A DNA stretch of 64,000 bases from a virus: the IMG/VR virus record IMGVR_UViG_3300043548_000582, positions 1 through 64,000 of that record. One strand, 5' to 3'. The notes beneath the pieces were generated by a model, which saw only the letters and a list, made by a program, of their open reading frames with translations, had not been told where the DNA came from and searched no databases. Within the stretch, counting starts at the first letter, position 1. Each line of letters opens with the position of its first letter. This document shows positions 14,544-23,302 of this stretch, piece by piece. Made by a program: the position numbers and the translations under genes.

Positions 14544-15563
14544 ATGATAAAGAAAACTAAAATCGCCATGTTCAGCGATCTCCATTTAGGGATCTATGGC
14601 AATTCTGAAAAGTGGCATGAAACCGCGCTGAACTGGGCTGATTGGATCGTTGCTGAACTAACAAGCAAAAAAATCAGCGACATCGTATTCTTGGGTGATT
14701 TTTTCGATAATAGAACAGAAATCAGTGTTCAAACACTACATATTGCTTCTATTATCATAGAAAAATTCAAAAAGTTCAATATGTTCATGATAATTGGCAA
14801 CCACGATGCCTATTATAAGAACAGAAGTGATGTTCATAGTCTTGGAATGGTAAATGGTCATGAAAATATCACATTGGTTGATAAAAATTTGGAATTTAAA
14901 GCCTTCGACAAGGCATTTTTGATGGTTCCATGGAATAATTCCCTTCCAGAGGGCAAATATGACTATGTTTTCGGGCATTTTGAGATTCAAACGTTCAAAA
15001 TGAACAATTTTACAGTTTGCAGCCATGGTTTGTCGCCCATGGACATTCTGAGTCGTGGAAAACTGGCGTTTTCTGGTCATTTCCACAACAGAAATAGTAA
15101 AGTATACTCCGAAGGCAGTATCAATTACATCGGAAGTTGCTTTTCGATGGATTTTTCAGACGTTGATAATACAAAAGGATATCACATTTTAGATGTTGAG
15201 GATGGATCGGTTGAGTTTTTTGAAAACACCAAGTCTCCTGTCTTTAAAAAGTTCTATACAAGCTCATTAAAATCTCTCGACAAAGAAACAATTGAAAATA
15301 ACATAGTCAAGTTGCTCGTCGATACGGATATTGAAGAGAAGAAGCTTGAAAAACTCCAAGCAGCCATTGCAAAGCTGCAACCTTGGCAGTTTACGACAGA
15401 GCATAACGTCGCTTCGAAAACATTAGAAGATGTCGAAGTTGTTGATTCCATCAATATCTCAGATATGTTCGATGAATTTTATGAAAAGCTCGGTCTGAGT
15501 GAAGATCAATTGGAGCGAGTTAAGAAAATCAACGAAGAACTTTACAAATTGAATAAAATTTAA
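14544..15563 (+). CDS. 47: Recombination nuclease subunit gp47 (Mre11/SbcD-like)
   Basis: This 339-residue calcineurin-like phosphoesterase has metal motifs in order: MFSDLHLGIYG (DxH), VFLGDFFDNRTEI (GDxxD), MIIGNHDAYYKNRS (GNHD), YVFGHFEIQ, and FSGHFHNRN (GHxH). It is the nuclease of the gp46-gp47 complex that resects DNA ends for recombination-dependent replication. The open frame can begin at a TTG at 14535, but the ATG at 14544 is preferred from the promoter position. The stop TAA shares one base with the gp46 ATG. Confidence 0.93.
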   Translation: MIKKTKIAMFSDLHLGIYGNSEKWHETALNWADWIVAELTSKKISDIVFLGDFFDNRTEISVQTLHIASIIIEKFKKFNMFMIIGNHDAYYKNRSDVHSLGMVNGHENITLVDKNLEFKAFDKAFLMVPWNNSLPEGKYDYVFGHFEIQTFKMNNFTVCSHGLSPMDILSRGKLAFSGHFHNRNSKVYSEGSINYIGSCFSMDFSDVDNTKGYHILDVEDGSVEFFENTKSPVFKKFYTSSLKSLDKETIENNIVKLLVDTDIEEKKLEKLQAAIAKLQPWQFTTEHNVASKTLEDVEVVDSINISDMFDEFYEKLGLSEDQLERVKKINEELYKLNKI

Positions 15564-17362
15564 TGAAAAAAATCAAATACAACAAATTATCAGTTCAAAA
15601 CTTTCTTAGTATTGGCAACGATACAATCGAGATTGATTTCAAGAAAGGTTTAAATCTAATAACAGGTGAAAATATCGACAATCCTGAAAGAAAAAATGCT
15701 GTTGGGAAGAGCGCACTGATGTCTGCTTACTTTTTTGCTCTTTTTGGAGAGACGATAGGTAAAATTAAAAATGAATACATCGTCAACAACATCACAAAGG
15801 GCAAAGGCAAGATTCAATTGCTGTTCGATGTTGAAACTTCAACAGGTACACAGAGTTATAAAATCATCAGACAAGTAAAACCTTCTAAAGTTGAACTTTG
15901 GAAGGGTGATGAGGATATAACCAGAGACAGCATTGCAAATACAAACAAATATATCTGCGATCTACTAGGCACCAACCCGACGATTCATAAAAGCTGCGAC
16001 ATTATGACTCTGAGTGAAACAACTCCATTCATGTTGAAGACAGCAGCCGAAAAACGCAAGTTCATTGAAGACATTTTCGGCATTGAGATTTTCGGATTGA
16101 TGCTGAAGGATTTGAAAAAATACATATCTGAAAATAAGAACGAGATGAACGTATCATCCGCCGTTCTTGAAGAGTTGAACAACTCAATATCATCATATAC
16201 AACGCAGTTGGAAATGATTAAAAAGCAGATCGAGGAGCGAGACGCGCTATTGGAGTCTAGAAAAAATGAAATTTTGGAAAAGATTAAGTCTGCCCAACTA
16301 AAGTTAGACAACCTACCGCCTGATGTTGATCTGAACAAGCTCTCTGAACAGTCGAACAAATTAACAAACGGTTGCGACAAAATAAATTCTAAAATATCGG
16401 ATATACTTTTGAAAGTGAACGGTCTTCGTAAGGATTTATCTTACGTAAAAACAGAACTGTCGAAATTGGATGTCGATGGAGATGTGAAGTGTGATAAATG
16501 TTTACAAGACATACCACACTCTCATGTGGAATTACTCGAAGGCATCAAAGCAGAAAAGAAAGCGAAAATAACAAGTATTGAAGATGAAATAACCAAGATT
16601 GAACATGAGAGACATGATTGGGTTTCAAAGAAAACCAGATTGGAAGATAATATTAAATTGATAAATCTCCAAATAAGAAATCAACAAGAAGTAACTAGAA
16701 AGAAAGAAAACTTAATCGAATTAATCAATGAATATAACAATTCATTGGCGAATGTTGAAAATGATAGCAAAAGCTCATCCTTAAATCCAGAATTTATCGA
16801 AGATAACATTGATAAATCAAAGAAAAGACAAGATGAATATTCTGAAACTTTGAAAAATTGCAAAATCAAAGAATCAGATTACGATGTTTGTAAATTTGTT
16901 CTTGGAGAAGAAGGTGTGAAGAGTTTTGTAATTAAAAAGCTGTTGGAAATGCTCAACCAGACTATAAAAAAATACATAACACAATTGGGCATGAATATCA
17001 CTTGCAAATTTGATGAATATTTTGATGAAGAAATAACAAACAATAAAGGCAGCAAGTTTTCTTACAGTAATTTGTCAGGAGCCGAAAGACGAAGCGTTGA
17101 TATAGCATGTGTGTTGAGCTTCTCAGACATGAGAAGAAAAATAAGCGGCATATCCAGCAATCTAGAATTCTATGATGAGATTTTCGACAGCGCTTTTGAT
17201 GAAAGAGGATTGGATCTATTGATCGAAGTTCTGAAACAGCGCATCGTTAAAAATAATATGTGTGTGTATGCCATCTCACATAGAAAAGAAACCATGAAGC
17301 ATGTGGATGGGGAAATCATCAATCTTCAAAAAGAGAATAATATTACTCGGCGCGTTAAATAA
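15563..17362 (+). CDS. 46: Recombination ATPase subunit gp46 (Rad50/SbcC-like)
   Basis: This 599-residue SMC-like ATPase has an N-terminal Walker A in KNAVGKSALMSAYFFALFGE and a long coiled coil (about residues 190-460). The coil is interrupted by a zinc hook CDKCLQDIPHSH (CxxC) near residue 312. The ABC signature FSYSNLSGAERRSVDIAC and Walker B EFYDEIFDSAFDERG lie in the C-terminal lobe, with YAISHRKE as the switch. It pairs with gp47, encoded immediately upstream, to process double-strand ends. Length and order match T4 gp46 (560 residues). Confidence 0.93.
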   Translation: MKKIKYNKLSVQNFLSIGNDTIEIDFKKGLNLITGENIDNPERKNAVGKSALMSAYFFALFGETIGKIKNEYIVNNITKGKGKIQLLFDVETSTGTQSYKIIRQVKPSKVELWKGDEDITRDSIANTNKYICDLLGTNPTIHKSCDIMTLSETTPFMLKTAAEKRKFIEDIFGIEIFGLMLKDLKKYISENKNEMNVSSAVLEELNNSISSYTTQLEMIKKQIEERDALLESRKNEILEKIKSAQLKLDNLPPDVDLNKLSEQSNKLTNGCDKINSKISDILLKVNGLRKDLSYVKTELSKLDVDGDVKCDKCLQDIPHSHVELLEGIKAEKKAKITSIEDEITKIEHERHDWVSKKTRLEDNIKLINLQIRNQQEVTRKKENLIELINEYNNSLANVENDSKSSSLNPEFIEDNIDKSKKRQDEYSETLKNCKIKESDYDVCKFVLGEEGVKSFVIKKLLEMLNQTIKKYITQLGMNITCKFDEYFDEEITNNKGSKFSYSNLSGAERRSVDIACVLSFSDMRRKISGISSNLEFYDEIFDSAFDERGLDLLIEVLKQRIVKNNMCVYAISHRKETMKHVDGEIINLQKENNITRRVK

Positions 17363-17377
17363 TATGTTTTATATGAA

Positions 17378-17405
17378 TTGACATGCGAATGGTTTGATAT
17401 AATTA
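17378..17405 (+). promoter_or_regulatory. Early-type promoter before the GT-B glycosyltransferase
   Basis: TTGACA (17378-17383) with TATAAT at 17398-17403 (14-nt spacing), overlapping TAATTA at 17400-17405 (16-nt spacing, the arrangement shared by all early sites here). The ATG at 17410 is 4 nt beyond. It lies in the 47-nt gap after gp46. Confidence 0.65.
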
Positions 17406-17409
17406 TGGT

Positions 17410-18603
17410 ATGTTTGTCAAACCATTCGCATCTCCTTTTCCAAAAGCTCCGACTTTTAAAAACCAAACTGTTTCAAAAAGAAACGTAAAAAATACATCCA
17501 CTAGATACGTCAACTATATGGCGGATCGTCAAGGATGCGGTATGTGGAGAATAGGATGGCCTGAAATGCACCTAAATATGTGTTCGATGGGTGACAGTAC
17601 ATCCCTTACAGCCATGGTTCTTAACAAGGAATGGTATAGAAATTTACGTGTCGTTAAATTACAGCGTCAAGCTTCATCAGAACAGAAGGAATTCGTTAAG
17701 TTCCTAAAGAGTATACAGCCCGAATGCGGATTTAAACTGATGTATGAAGTTGACGATGTTGTCTTCAGGGAGGATATCCCGGATTATAATGTCTACAAGC
17801 CTTCCTTTGATAATGATGAGATTCGACAGAATTGCATCGATATAATCAATATGTGTGATGAGGTTACAGTAACATGTAACTATATGCGGGATCTTTATAA
17901 ACTAAGAACTGGTAAAAAAGAGATCACAACAGTTCCTAATTTCCCACCGTATTGGTGGATTGGGCATCATTATAACTATAGAGAAATTGTAGATAACTTC
18001 GATAAGAATAAGAAGAAGCCAAGAATCGTATATGCTGGATCTGGAGCGCATTTCGATGTCGCAAACAAGACAGGACAACAAGACGATTTCACTCATGTTA
18101 TAAAGTTTATAACCGACAATGTTGACAAATATCAGTTTGTTTTCATAGGAGCCGTTCCACCTCCGCTACAGAAATTTGTATTCGATAAGAAAATTGAATA
18201 CCATCCTTGGAAAAATTTAATGCAATATCCGAACTTCTTGAGAAGTCTCAAAGCTCAATTGTTTATTGCGCCATTACAAGATAACAATTTCAATAGAAGC
18301 AAATCGGACATCAAATACATTGAAGCCGCTTGTCTGGGAATTCCTTGCTTATGCCAAGACATGGCAACATATGCAAACGCACTTGATGATTTGAAATTCA
18401 CAGATGGCGAAGACCTTGCAAACAAGGTTGAGAAAATTCTAAATTGGAAAAATCGAAACAAGTATTACAAGCTTATCCCGGAACTCAGAAACATAGGATC
18501 TCAAAGATTCCTAGAATTGGATGAAAATATCGGAGCGTTTATGGAAGCCCTGAATACGGATTACGGAGATCCTTCCAGAGTGTTTTTGAAACGGTGGAAT
18601 TGA
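17410..18603 (+). CDS. GT-B fold glycosyltransferase (GT4/GT1-like)
   Basis: This 397-residue protein has a GT-B layout. An N-terminal Rossmann-like half includes RQGCGMWRIGWPEM and LMYEVDDVVF near residue 120. A linker containing TTVPNFPPYWW follows. The C-terminal half has RIVYAGSGAHFD, YQFVFIGAVPP, and the donor-site helix RSKSDIKYIEAACLGIPCLC (E-x7-E-like). It belongs to glycosyltransferases often embedded in T4-like replication regions, here between gp46 and gp43. Substrate could be virion protein, DNA or lipopolysaccharide, and nothing in the sequence decides. It has its own early promoter. Confidence 0.78.
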   Translation: MFVKPFASPFPKAPTFKNQTVSKRNVKNTSTRYVNYMADRQGCGMWRIGWPEMHLNMCSMGDSTSLTAMVLNKEWYRNLRVVKLQRQASSEQKEFVKFLKSIQPECGFKLMYEVDDVVFREDIPDYNVYKPSFDNDEIRQNCIDIINMCDEVTVTCNYMRDLYKLRTGKKEITTVPNFPPYWWIGHHYNYREIVDNFDKNKKKPRIVYAGSGAHFDVANKTGQQDDFTHVIKFITDNVDKYQFVFIGAVPPPLQKFVFDKKIEYHPWKNLMQYPNFLRSLKAQLFIAPLQDNNFNRSKSDIKYIEAACLGIPCLCQDMATYANALDDLKFTDGEDLANKVEKILNWKNRNKYYKLIPELRNIGSQRFLELDENIGAFMEALNTDYGDPSRVFLKRWN

Positions 18604-18611
18604 ATAATTGA

Positions 18612-18887
18612 TTATTTGAATTCTGAATATTGTGCCAGTGTTGGTCGGAGTCGTTCAAACATACCTTTTAATTCATTGAAGCTATTCATATCAGATGGAT
18701 CTTTAAAAAAATCAGCCTTGGTGGTTTTGTAAAAAGCTATAGTCCCTTGTAAATATTTCTCAATGGCGCTGCAAATCTGATTGGCTTCAGCCTTGACTTT
18801 TTCGATCTGCGGATTATAGTTCGCGTACGATGATTCAAAATCGAGATTTTCATAAATCTCGCTCAATTCATTGATATAGTCTGTCAT
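18612..18887 (-). CDS. Hypothetical small protein with capsid-targeting-like N-terminus
   Basis: This 91-residue helical protein begins MTDYINELSEIYE, then NLDFESSYANY. The I-Y-E ending matches two other late proteins here. The frame opens at 18902, but a late box (18893-18898) 5 nt before the ATG at 18887 sets the start. It is a single minus-strand gene placed between plus-strand replication genes. Its late box coincides with the -10 region of the DNA polymerase promoter. Function is unknown and head packaging is inferred. Confidence 0.6.
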   Translation of the reverse strand: MTDYINELSEIYENLDFESSYANYNPQIEKVKAEANQICSAIEKYLQGTIAFYKTTKADFFKDPSDMNSFNELKGMFERLRPTLAQYSEFK

Positions 18888-18898
18888 AATTATATTTA
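18871..18898 (+). promoter_or_regulatory. Possible early promoter before DNA polymerase
   Basis: TTGATA (18871-18876), 16 nt, TATTTA (18893-18898), 6 nt to the ATG at 18905. The -10 match is poor, but the spacing equals that of the other early sites. Confidence 0.35.
18893..18898 (-). promoter_or_regulatory. Late promoter box before the 91-residue gene
   Basis: Minus-strand TAAATA, 5 nt before the ATG at 18887. It occupies the same six base pairs as the proposed plus-strand polymerase -10 box. Confidence 0.58.
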
Positions 18899-18904
18899 AC
18901 AATA

Positions 18905-21490
18905 ATGTATCGAAACTGCGTTTACAACAACAGGGAGCAATGCGTCCATTTATTCACATGGGATTCCGATGGGAATAGAGTGAAATTTGATTTGGATTTC
19001 AATCCATATATTTTGATGGAGCATAAAGATGGTGAATTTGAAAGCATCTTCAATACAAAATTAAAGAAGAAAGAGTTCAACACACAATTCGATAGAAGTA
19101 AATTCATCAAAGAATCCAAACTCAGAAAGATCTTTGAAAATCTACCCGCCAATCAGCAGTTCCTGATTGATAACTATTGGATGACAAATACAGATCCTGA
19201 GTTCTCCAAGTTCCCTCTCAAGGTCATGTTCATAGACATCGAAACTTTCAGCAACAAAGGAAAGTTTCCAGACATTCAGAATCCTGAAGACGTAATCAAT
19301 TTGATTACCTGCTATGATGCGATCAACAACAGATATGTTTCATTTGGACTGAAACCATTTGATACCTCTCACATAAAGGATAAAAAAGTGAAATATATCC
19401 ACTGCAAGAGTGAAGAAATTCTACTGAAATCGTTTATTAAATTCTGGGAGATAGACTATCCTGATGTTGTTTCGGGTTGGAATTCGAGCGGATTCGACAT
19501 GCCGTATATTATAAATCGAATCGCCGTCGTTTTGGATGAAGAATGGCAGAAGAGATTGTCCCCGATTGGAAGAATATACGAAAAAGTCAAGAAGAAAGTC
19601 AAGTTTGGAGAACCTCCGATACAGATTGTAATTGAAGGTGTTTCATCGGTTGACTACAAGGTTCTTTATCAAAAGTTTAAATTAGACAAACAGGAATCAT
19701 ACAAGCTTGATTATATTGCAGAGGTTGAGCTAGGAGAGCAAAAGCTTGAATACGAAGGCCAACTGTGGCAACTTGCCCTGAATGATTGGAACACGTTTGT
19801 AGAATACAACATCAAAGACGTTGAGCTTCTTGTAAAGCTTGATGACAAGCTGCGATACATGAAGACTTTGAGATTCCTGTCCAATATCGGACTTACCAAT
19901 ATTGAAAAGGCCATCGACACAGTTCCTATTATGAATGGCGCATTGGCAGTTCAGGCTAGAAAAAGAAATCAGCACATCCCAACATTTGTCAGACCTTTGA
20001 AAGAAGGTAAAAATCCGGGTGCTTATGTAAGAGTTCCAAAAATCGGATTCAGTGAAAACATCGTCAGTTTCGATGCGAATTCTCTATATCCGAGTGTGAT
20101 GATTTCTCTCAATCTTTCACCTGAAACTAAAATTGGGAAGTGTGAAGAGATCGATGGATTATATAAGATCCATCATGTCAGTGGAACGACCTATGAATTA
20201 TCCAAGACAAACTTTGAAAAGTATGTCAATCAAGAAAGTATTTGTATAACAGAGTCCGGCTTTCTTTTTTCTCAGAAAAAGCGAGGTATCGTTCCCGAGT
20301 ATCTGGATTGGCTTTATACAGAGCGTAAAAAAATGCAAAAGCTGTATAAGGAATGTAAAAGCCGTTTGGAAAAGGGAGAAATGGCAGGTGATGAAGTTGA
20401 AAGATTGAAAGATGATATGAATAGATACGACTCTGTTCAGTATGCATACAAAATTAATCTCAACTCTCTGTATGGATATATGGGAAATGCATATGCTCCG
20501 ATGGGTGACGATGATATCGCATCTTCCGTTACTCTCACAGGACAATCGGTTATTAAAAAATCGGCTGATCTTTTCGTGGAGTCGATCTTGAAAAAAGATG
20601 CATCGATATCTGAAAAGGAAGCATTTGATTCAATCATATATGGCGACACGGACAGTATTTATGTCTCTCTGAAATGTCTGGAAAATCGGGGCGTTCCTTT
20701 GAGAGATGGGAAATCAATATCATCTGTTTTTTATGAGTGCTGCGATTACATTGAAAACTATTTGAATGATGGAATGTCGAAATGGGCGATTGAGTATTTG
20801 AAAAGCTCAGATCCAAGGTTTGTTTTCAAACGAGAAACGATATGCGATTCTGGTATCTTTTTAAAGAAAAAATATTACGTGTTGCATGTTATCGATGATG
20901 AAGGATTCGAAGCTGATAAATTCAAATACAAAGGCGTGTCTGTAGTTAAAACAACAATGCCGAAAAAACTAAAACCCTATCTTAAAGAGATTGTCGAAAC
21001 AATGATCGTTTCGAAAAATAAAAACATGACAGATGATCTGTTTAAGCAAGCATACGAGACGTTCAAGACACTCCCGATTGAAGTGATATCCAGATTGAGT
21101 GGTATCAATACCTTTGATAAGTATTCACAAAATTGTGATGGATTACAATCAATGGCGAGCGGTATGCAAGAACACATGCGTGCGGCTCATTACCATAATG
21201 AATTGCTGAAGATGCTATCAATAGAAGGCAAGTATCCAACTCTGAAACAGGGCGATAAAATACGATACGTTTCAGTTCAAAAGCCGAATAGATTCAACAT
21301 TGATACCATTGCATATGCTTCAAAATATCCACAGGAATTTTCAGATGTTTTCAAGATTGATTACGAGAAAATGTTCGAGAATCTGATGTACAGAAACATT
21401 GAATTTTTCTACAAAGCAGTTGGTTGGATTTTGAGGAAGCCGAATGAAAATCTAAAGACCGATCTTTTGGAATTTTTCGCAGAGGATTGA
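18905..21490 (+). CDS. 43: DNA polymerase gp43 (family B)
   Basis: This 861-residue replicative polymerase has the 3'-5' exonuclease motifs MFIDIETFSNKGKF (Exo I), SGWNSSGFDMPYI (Exo II) and YNIKDVELL (Exo III). The polymerase motifs are SFDANSLYPSVMISLNL (A), KINLNSLYGYMGN (B) and YGDTDSIYVSL (C). Length agrees with T4 gp43 (898). The C-terminus FFAED is the short acidic/hydrophobic tail that in T4 binds the clamp. It overlaps the next open frame's early codons but that gene probably starts at 21520. Confidence 0.97.
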   Translation: MYRNCVYNNREQCVHLFTWDSDGNRVKFDLDFNPYILMEHKDGEFESIFNTKLKKKEFNTQFDRSKFIKESKLRKIFENLPANQQFLIDNYWMTNTDPEFSKFPLKVMFIDIETFSNKGKFPDIQNPEDVINLITCYDAINNRYVSFGLKPFDTSHIKDKKVKYIHCKSEEILLKSFIKFWEIDYPDVVSGWNSSGFDMPYIINRIAVVLDEEWQKRLSPIGRIYEKVKKKVKFGEPPIQIVIEGVSSVDYKVLYQKFKLDKQESYKLDYIAEVELGEQKLEYEGQLWQLALNDWNTFVEYNIKDVELLVKLDDKLRYMKTLRFLSNIGLTNIEKAIDTVPIMNGALAVQARKRNQHIPTFVRPLKEGKNPGAYVRVPKIGFSENIVSFDANSLYPSVMISLNLSPETKIGKCEEIDGLYKIHHVSGTTYELSKTNFEKYVNQESICITESGFLFSQKKRGIVPEYLDWLYTERKKMQKLYKECKSRLEKGEMAGDEVERLKDDMNRYDSVQYAYKINLNSLYGYMGNAYAPMGDDDIASSVTLTGQSVIKKSADLFVESILKKDASISEKEAFDSIIYGDTDSIYVSLKCLENRGVPLRDGKSISSVFYECCDYIENYLNDGMSKWAIEYLKSSDPRFVFKRETICDSGIFLKKKYYVLHVIDDEGFEADKFKYKGVSVVKTTMPKKLKPYLKEIVETMIVSKNKNMTDDLFKQAYETFKTLPIEVISRLSGINTFDKYSQNCDGLQSMASGMQEHMRAAHYHNELLKMLSIEGKYPTLKQGDKIRYVSVQKPNRFNIDTIAYASKYPQEFSDVFKIDYEKMFENLMYRNIEFFYKAVGWILRKPNENLKTDLLEFFAED

Positions 21491-21519
21491 CATATTCTAA
21501 ACCGTGGCTAAATCGAAAT

Positions 21520-21771
21520 ATGACCTTGCAAGAAGCTTACAATAAAGGGCTTGATGACGCTGAAACAAACATCATCAGGCAAATAGCGTCACTGATCAGA
21601 AGTAATCAAATGGAAGAATTGCAAAATCCAAAACTGAAAGAACTTCAGGAAATCTTATCCGAGTGGGGTGATTATTTCCATACTCAAAGTAAATTGCTGA
21701 CCATGACAGGAAAGAAACACAAGAAAATGCTAGTCAGACACATTCAAAAACTTGACAATAACCAACTATAA
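21520..21771 (+). CDS. Hypothetical protein downstream of DNA polymerase
   Basis: This 83-residue helical protein is not recognised. It begins MTLQEAYNKGLDDAETNII and ends with basic KKHKKMLVRHIQKLDNN. The frame can be extended to a TTG at 21487 inside the polymerase stop region, but the ATG at 21520 is preferred. It is likely co-transcribed with gp43. The early promoter for the next gene lies within its last codons. Confidence 0.5.
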   Translation: MTLQEAYNKGLDDAETNIIRQIASLIRSNQMEELQNPKLKELQEILSEWGDYFHTQSKLLTMTGKKHKKMLVRHIQKLDNNQL

Positions 21772-21779
21772 TATACTAT
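21752..21779 (+). promoter_or_regulatory. Early-type promoter before the 115-residue gene and uvsX
   Basis: TTGACA (21752-21757), 16 nt, TACTAT (21774-21779), 8 nt to the ATG at 21788. It would drive the Sm-like gene and uvsX and ends at the 23276 terminator. Confidence 0.65.
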
Positions 21780-21787
21780 AAAAACAT

Positions 21788-22135
21788 ATGAGTAAACAGC
21801 ATATCGCAATACAAGACCAAATCGGAAGAACCATCATTGGAATTCTCGACTCTGAAACCGAAACAACCGTAACAATTGAAAATCCAGTAGTGCTTCATCT
21901 GGAGCTTGAAGAAAACGGTCGGATTCAAGTGCAGACATTCCCAGTGTTCTTCTTCGAGCTTATCGATAAGGATCGTAGAGATACCAACAAGTGGACATAT
22001 TCGAAGTCAAATGTAACTCTGAGTGAAGTTATCCTTTCCGAAGATATCATCTCTCAATACAAGAGACTAAACAACCCAGTACCACAAGCACCAGTTCCAA
22101 ATTCACCAAAGGTTATTTCAATTGATGATCTATAA
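21788..22135 (+). CDS. Conserved phage protein, possible Sm-like barrel
   Basis: This 115-residue protein opens with a beta-rich half (QDQIGRTIIGILDSETETTV, then NPVVLHLELEEN, and QTFPVFFFELI) that reads like a small Sm/SH3 barrel. The second half is WTYSKSNVTLSEVILSEDII with a proline-rich end before DDL. T4-like marine phages carry similar proteins beside uvsX in my recollection. No function is known. It lies 5 nt before uvsX in one transcription unit. Confidence 0.5.
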   Translation: MSKQHIAIQDQIGRTIIGILDSETETTVTIENPVVLHLELEENGRIQVQTFPVFFFELIDKDRRDTNKWTYSKSNVTLSEVILSEDIISQYKRLNNPVPQAPVPNSPKVISIDDL

Positions 22136-22140
22136 AAAAT

Positions 22141-23271
22141 ATGGAAGATATTAAACAAAAAGATTTAGATTCCCTTTGGGAGAGTATATCTGATATCACT
22201 CCGTTTTCATCATATCTGAGTGAAAACAGAGTGACTGATGATGACTGGATTGATACAGGATCAATGGTTCTCAACGCGCTGATTTCTGGATCAATGTACA
22301 AGGGAATTCCGAAAGGAAGAGTAACACAATTCGCCGGTCCTTCCCAAACATACAAGACTGGTTTCGTTTTAAAGATTCTGGCAAATGCTCAGAAACGAGG
22401 AATGAACGTTGTCATCTATGATACAGAAGGCGCTATCGATGCGGATGCAGCCAAGTCCGCTGGATTGGACGACAAAAAAGTTCGATACATTAAAACGCAA
22501 ACTGCTGAAACCACTAGAAATTCTATCTTTAAACTCCTTACTAAGATCAAGGAGAATAAATGGGACGGTAAATTCATCATTGCAATCGATTCAATTGCAA
22601 ACCTTCAAAGTGAAATGGAATTGAATCGAATGGATAAGGAAAACACATCGGCTGATATGGGAACCTTTGCAAAAAGTGTCAAATCACTGCTTAAAACATG
22701 CACTGTAATGAGTACTTTAACAAATACTCCGATTGTAGTGACAAACCACGTTTATGATGATCCTAGTCAGATGTATCCAACTCTGGAAAAGAACATCGCT
22801 GGCGGAAAAGCAGCAGTGTATCTTCCTTCAGTAACCGTTCAGTTGGCTAGAAAGCCAATGAAAGATGATGGGGGAAAAACAATCGATGATACTAAAGCAG
22901 CCTCTCAAAAGAGTTTCACTGGTGTTGTTATAAGAGCACTCACTGTGAAGAATCGCTTCGTCAAGCAATATCTTGAAGGTGAGATGTTCCTGTCCTTCGC
23001 AAAGGGTCTCGATAAGTATTTCGGTCTGGTTGATATTATGAAGGGTGTTGGTGTTGTTGTTGCCAACGGTGCTACATACACAGACTGGAAAGGTGAAAAG
23101 CTTGGATTTTTCAAACAATGGAGAAAGAAACCGGAAGTTTGGGAATATCTGTTGCCAGAACTGGAAAAGAGAATAAAGAGTGAATGGGCTTATAGTAATA
23201 AGCTGAACGATGATGACCCGACAGAGGGTGAGCATGATGACTTCGAAGACGGAGAAGTCGAAGATGCATAA
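22141..23271 (+). CDS. uvsX: UvsX recombinase (RecA-like)
   Basis: This 376-residue RecA-family strand-exchange protein has the UvsX-type Walker A FAGPSQTYKTGFVLKIL near residue 62, then VVIYDTEGAIDADAAKS. Walker B FIIAIDSIANLQSEME follows, and loop regions include DMGTFAKSVKSLLKTC and PIVVTNHVYDDPSQMYP. The C-terminus is acidic (DDDPTEGEHDDFEDGE), as in phage recombinases. With gp32 and a UvsY-like mediator it would run recombination-dependent replication. A strong bidirectional terminator follows directly after the stop. Confidence 0.95.
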   Translation: MEDIKQKDLDSLWESISDITPFSSYLSENRVTDDDWIDTGSMVLNALISGSMYKGIPKGRVTQFAGPSQTYKTGFVLKILANAQKRGMNVVIYDTEGAIDADAAKSAGLDDKKVRYIKTQTAETTRNSIFKLLTKIKENKWDGKFIIAIDSIANLQSEMELNRMDKENTSADMGTFAKSVKSLLKTCTVMSTLTNTPIVVTNHVYDDPSQMYPTLEKNIAGGKAAVYLPSVTVQLARKPMKDDGGKTIDDTKAASQKSFTGVVIRALTVKNRFVKQYLEGEMFLSFAKGLDKYFGLVDIMKGVGVVVANGATYTDWKGEKLGFFKQWRKKPEVWEYLLPELEKRIKSEWAYSNKLNDDDPTEGEHDDFEDGEVEDA

Positions 23272-23275
23272 AAAA

Positions 23276-23302
23276 GGGCGGGGTCAACCCCGCCCTTTTT
23301 TT
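23276..23302. terminator. Bidirectional rho-independent terminator
   Basis: GGGCGGGG (23276-23283), loop TCAA, CCCCGCCC (23288-23295), flanked by five A on one side and seven T on the other. It separates convergent uvsX and the minus-strand 592-residue gene and works on both strands. Confidence 0.9.

Noticed and set aside
17384-17403. Unusual 14-nt spacer sigma70 promoter class
   Set aside because: Comparing all early sites, the only invariant feature is TA at 16 nt, which gives ordinary TAnnnT -10 boxes. The 14-nt TATAAT occurs at only a couple of sites.
18604-18625. AT-rich hairpin between the GT-B gene and the 91-residue gene
   Set aside because: The stem (AATAATTGATTATT type) is weak, has no GC and no T-tract in either direction.
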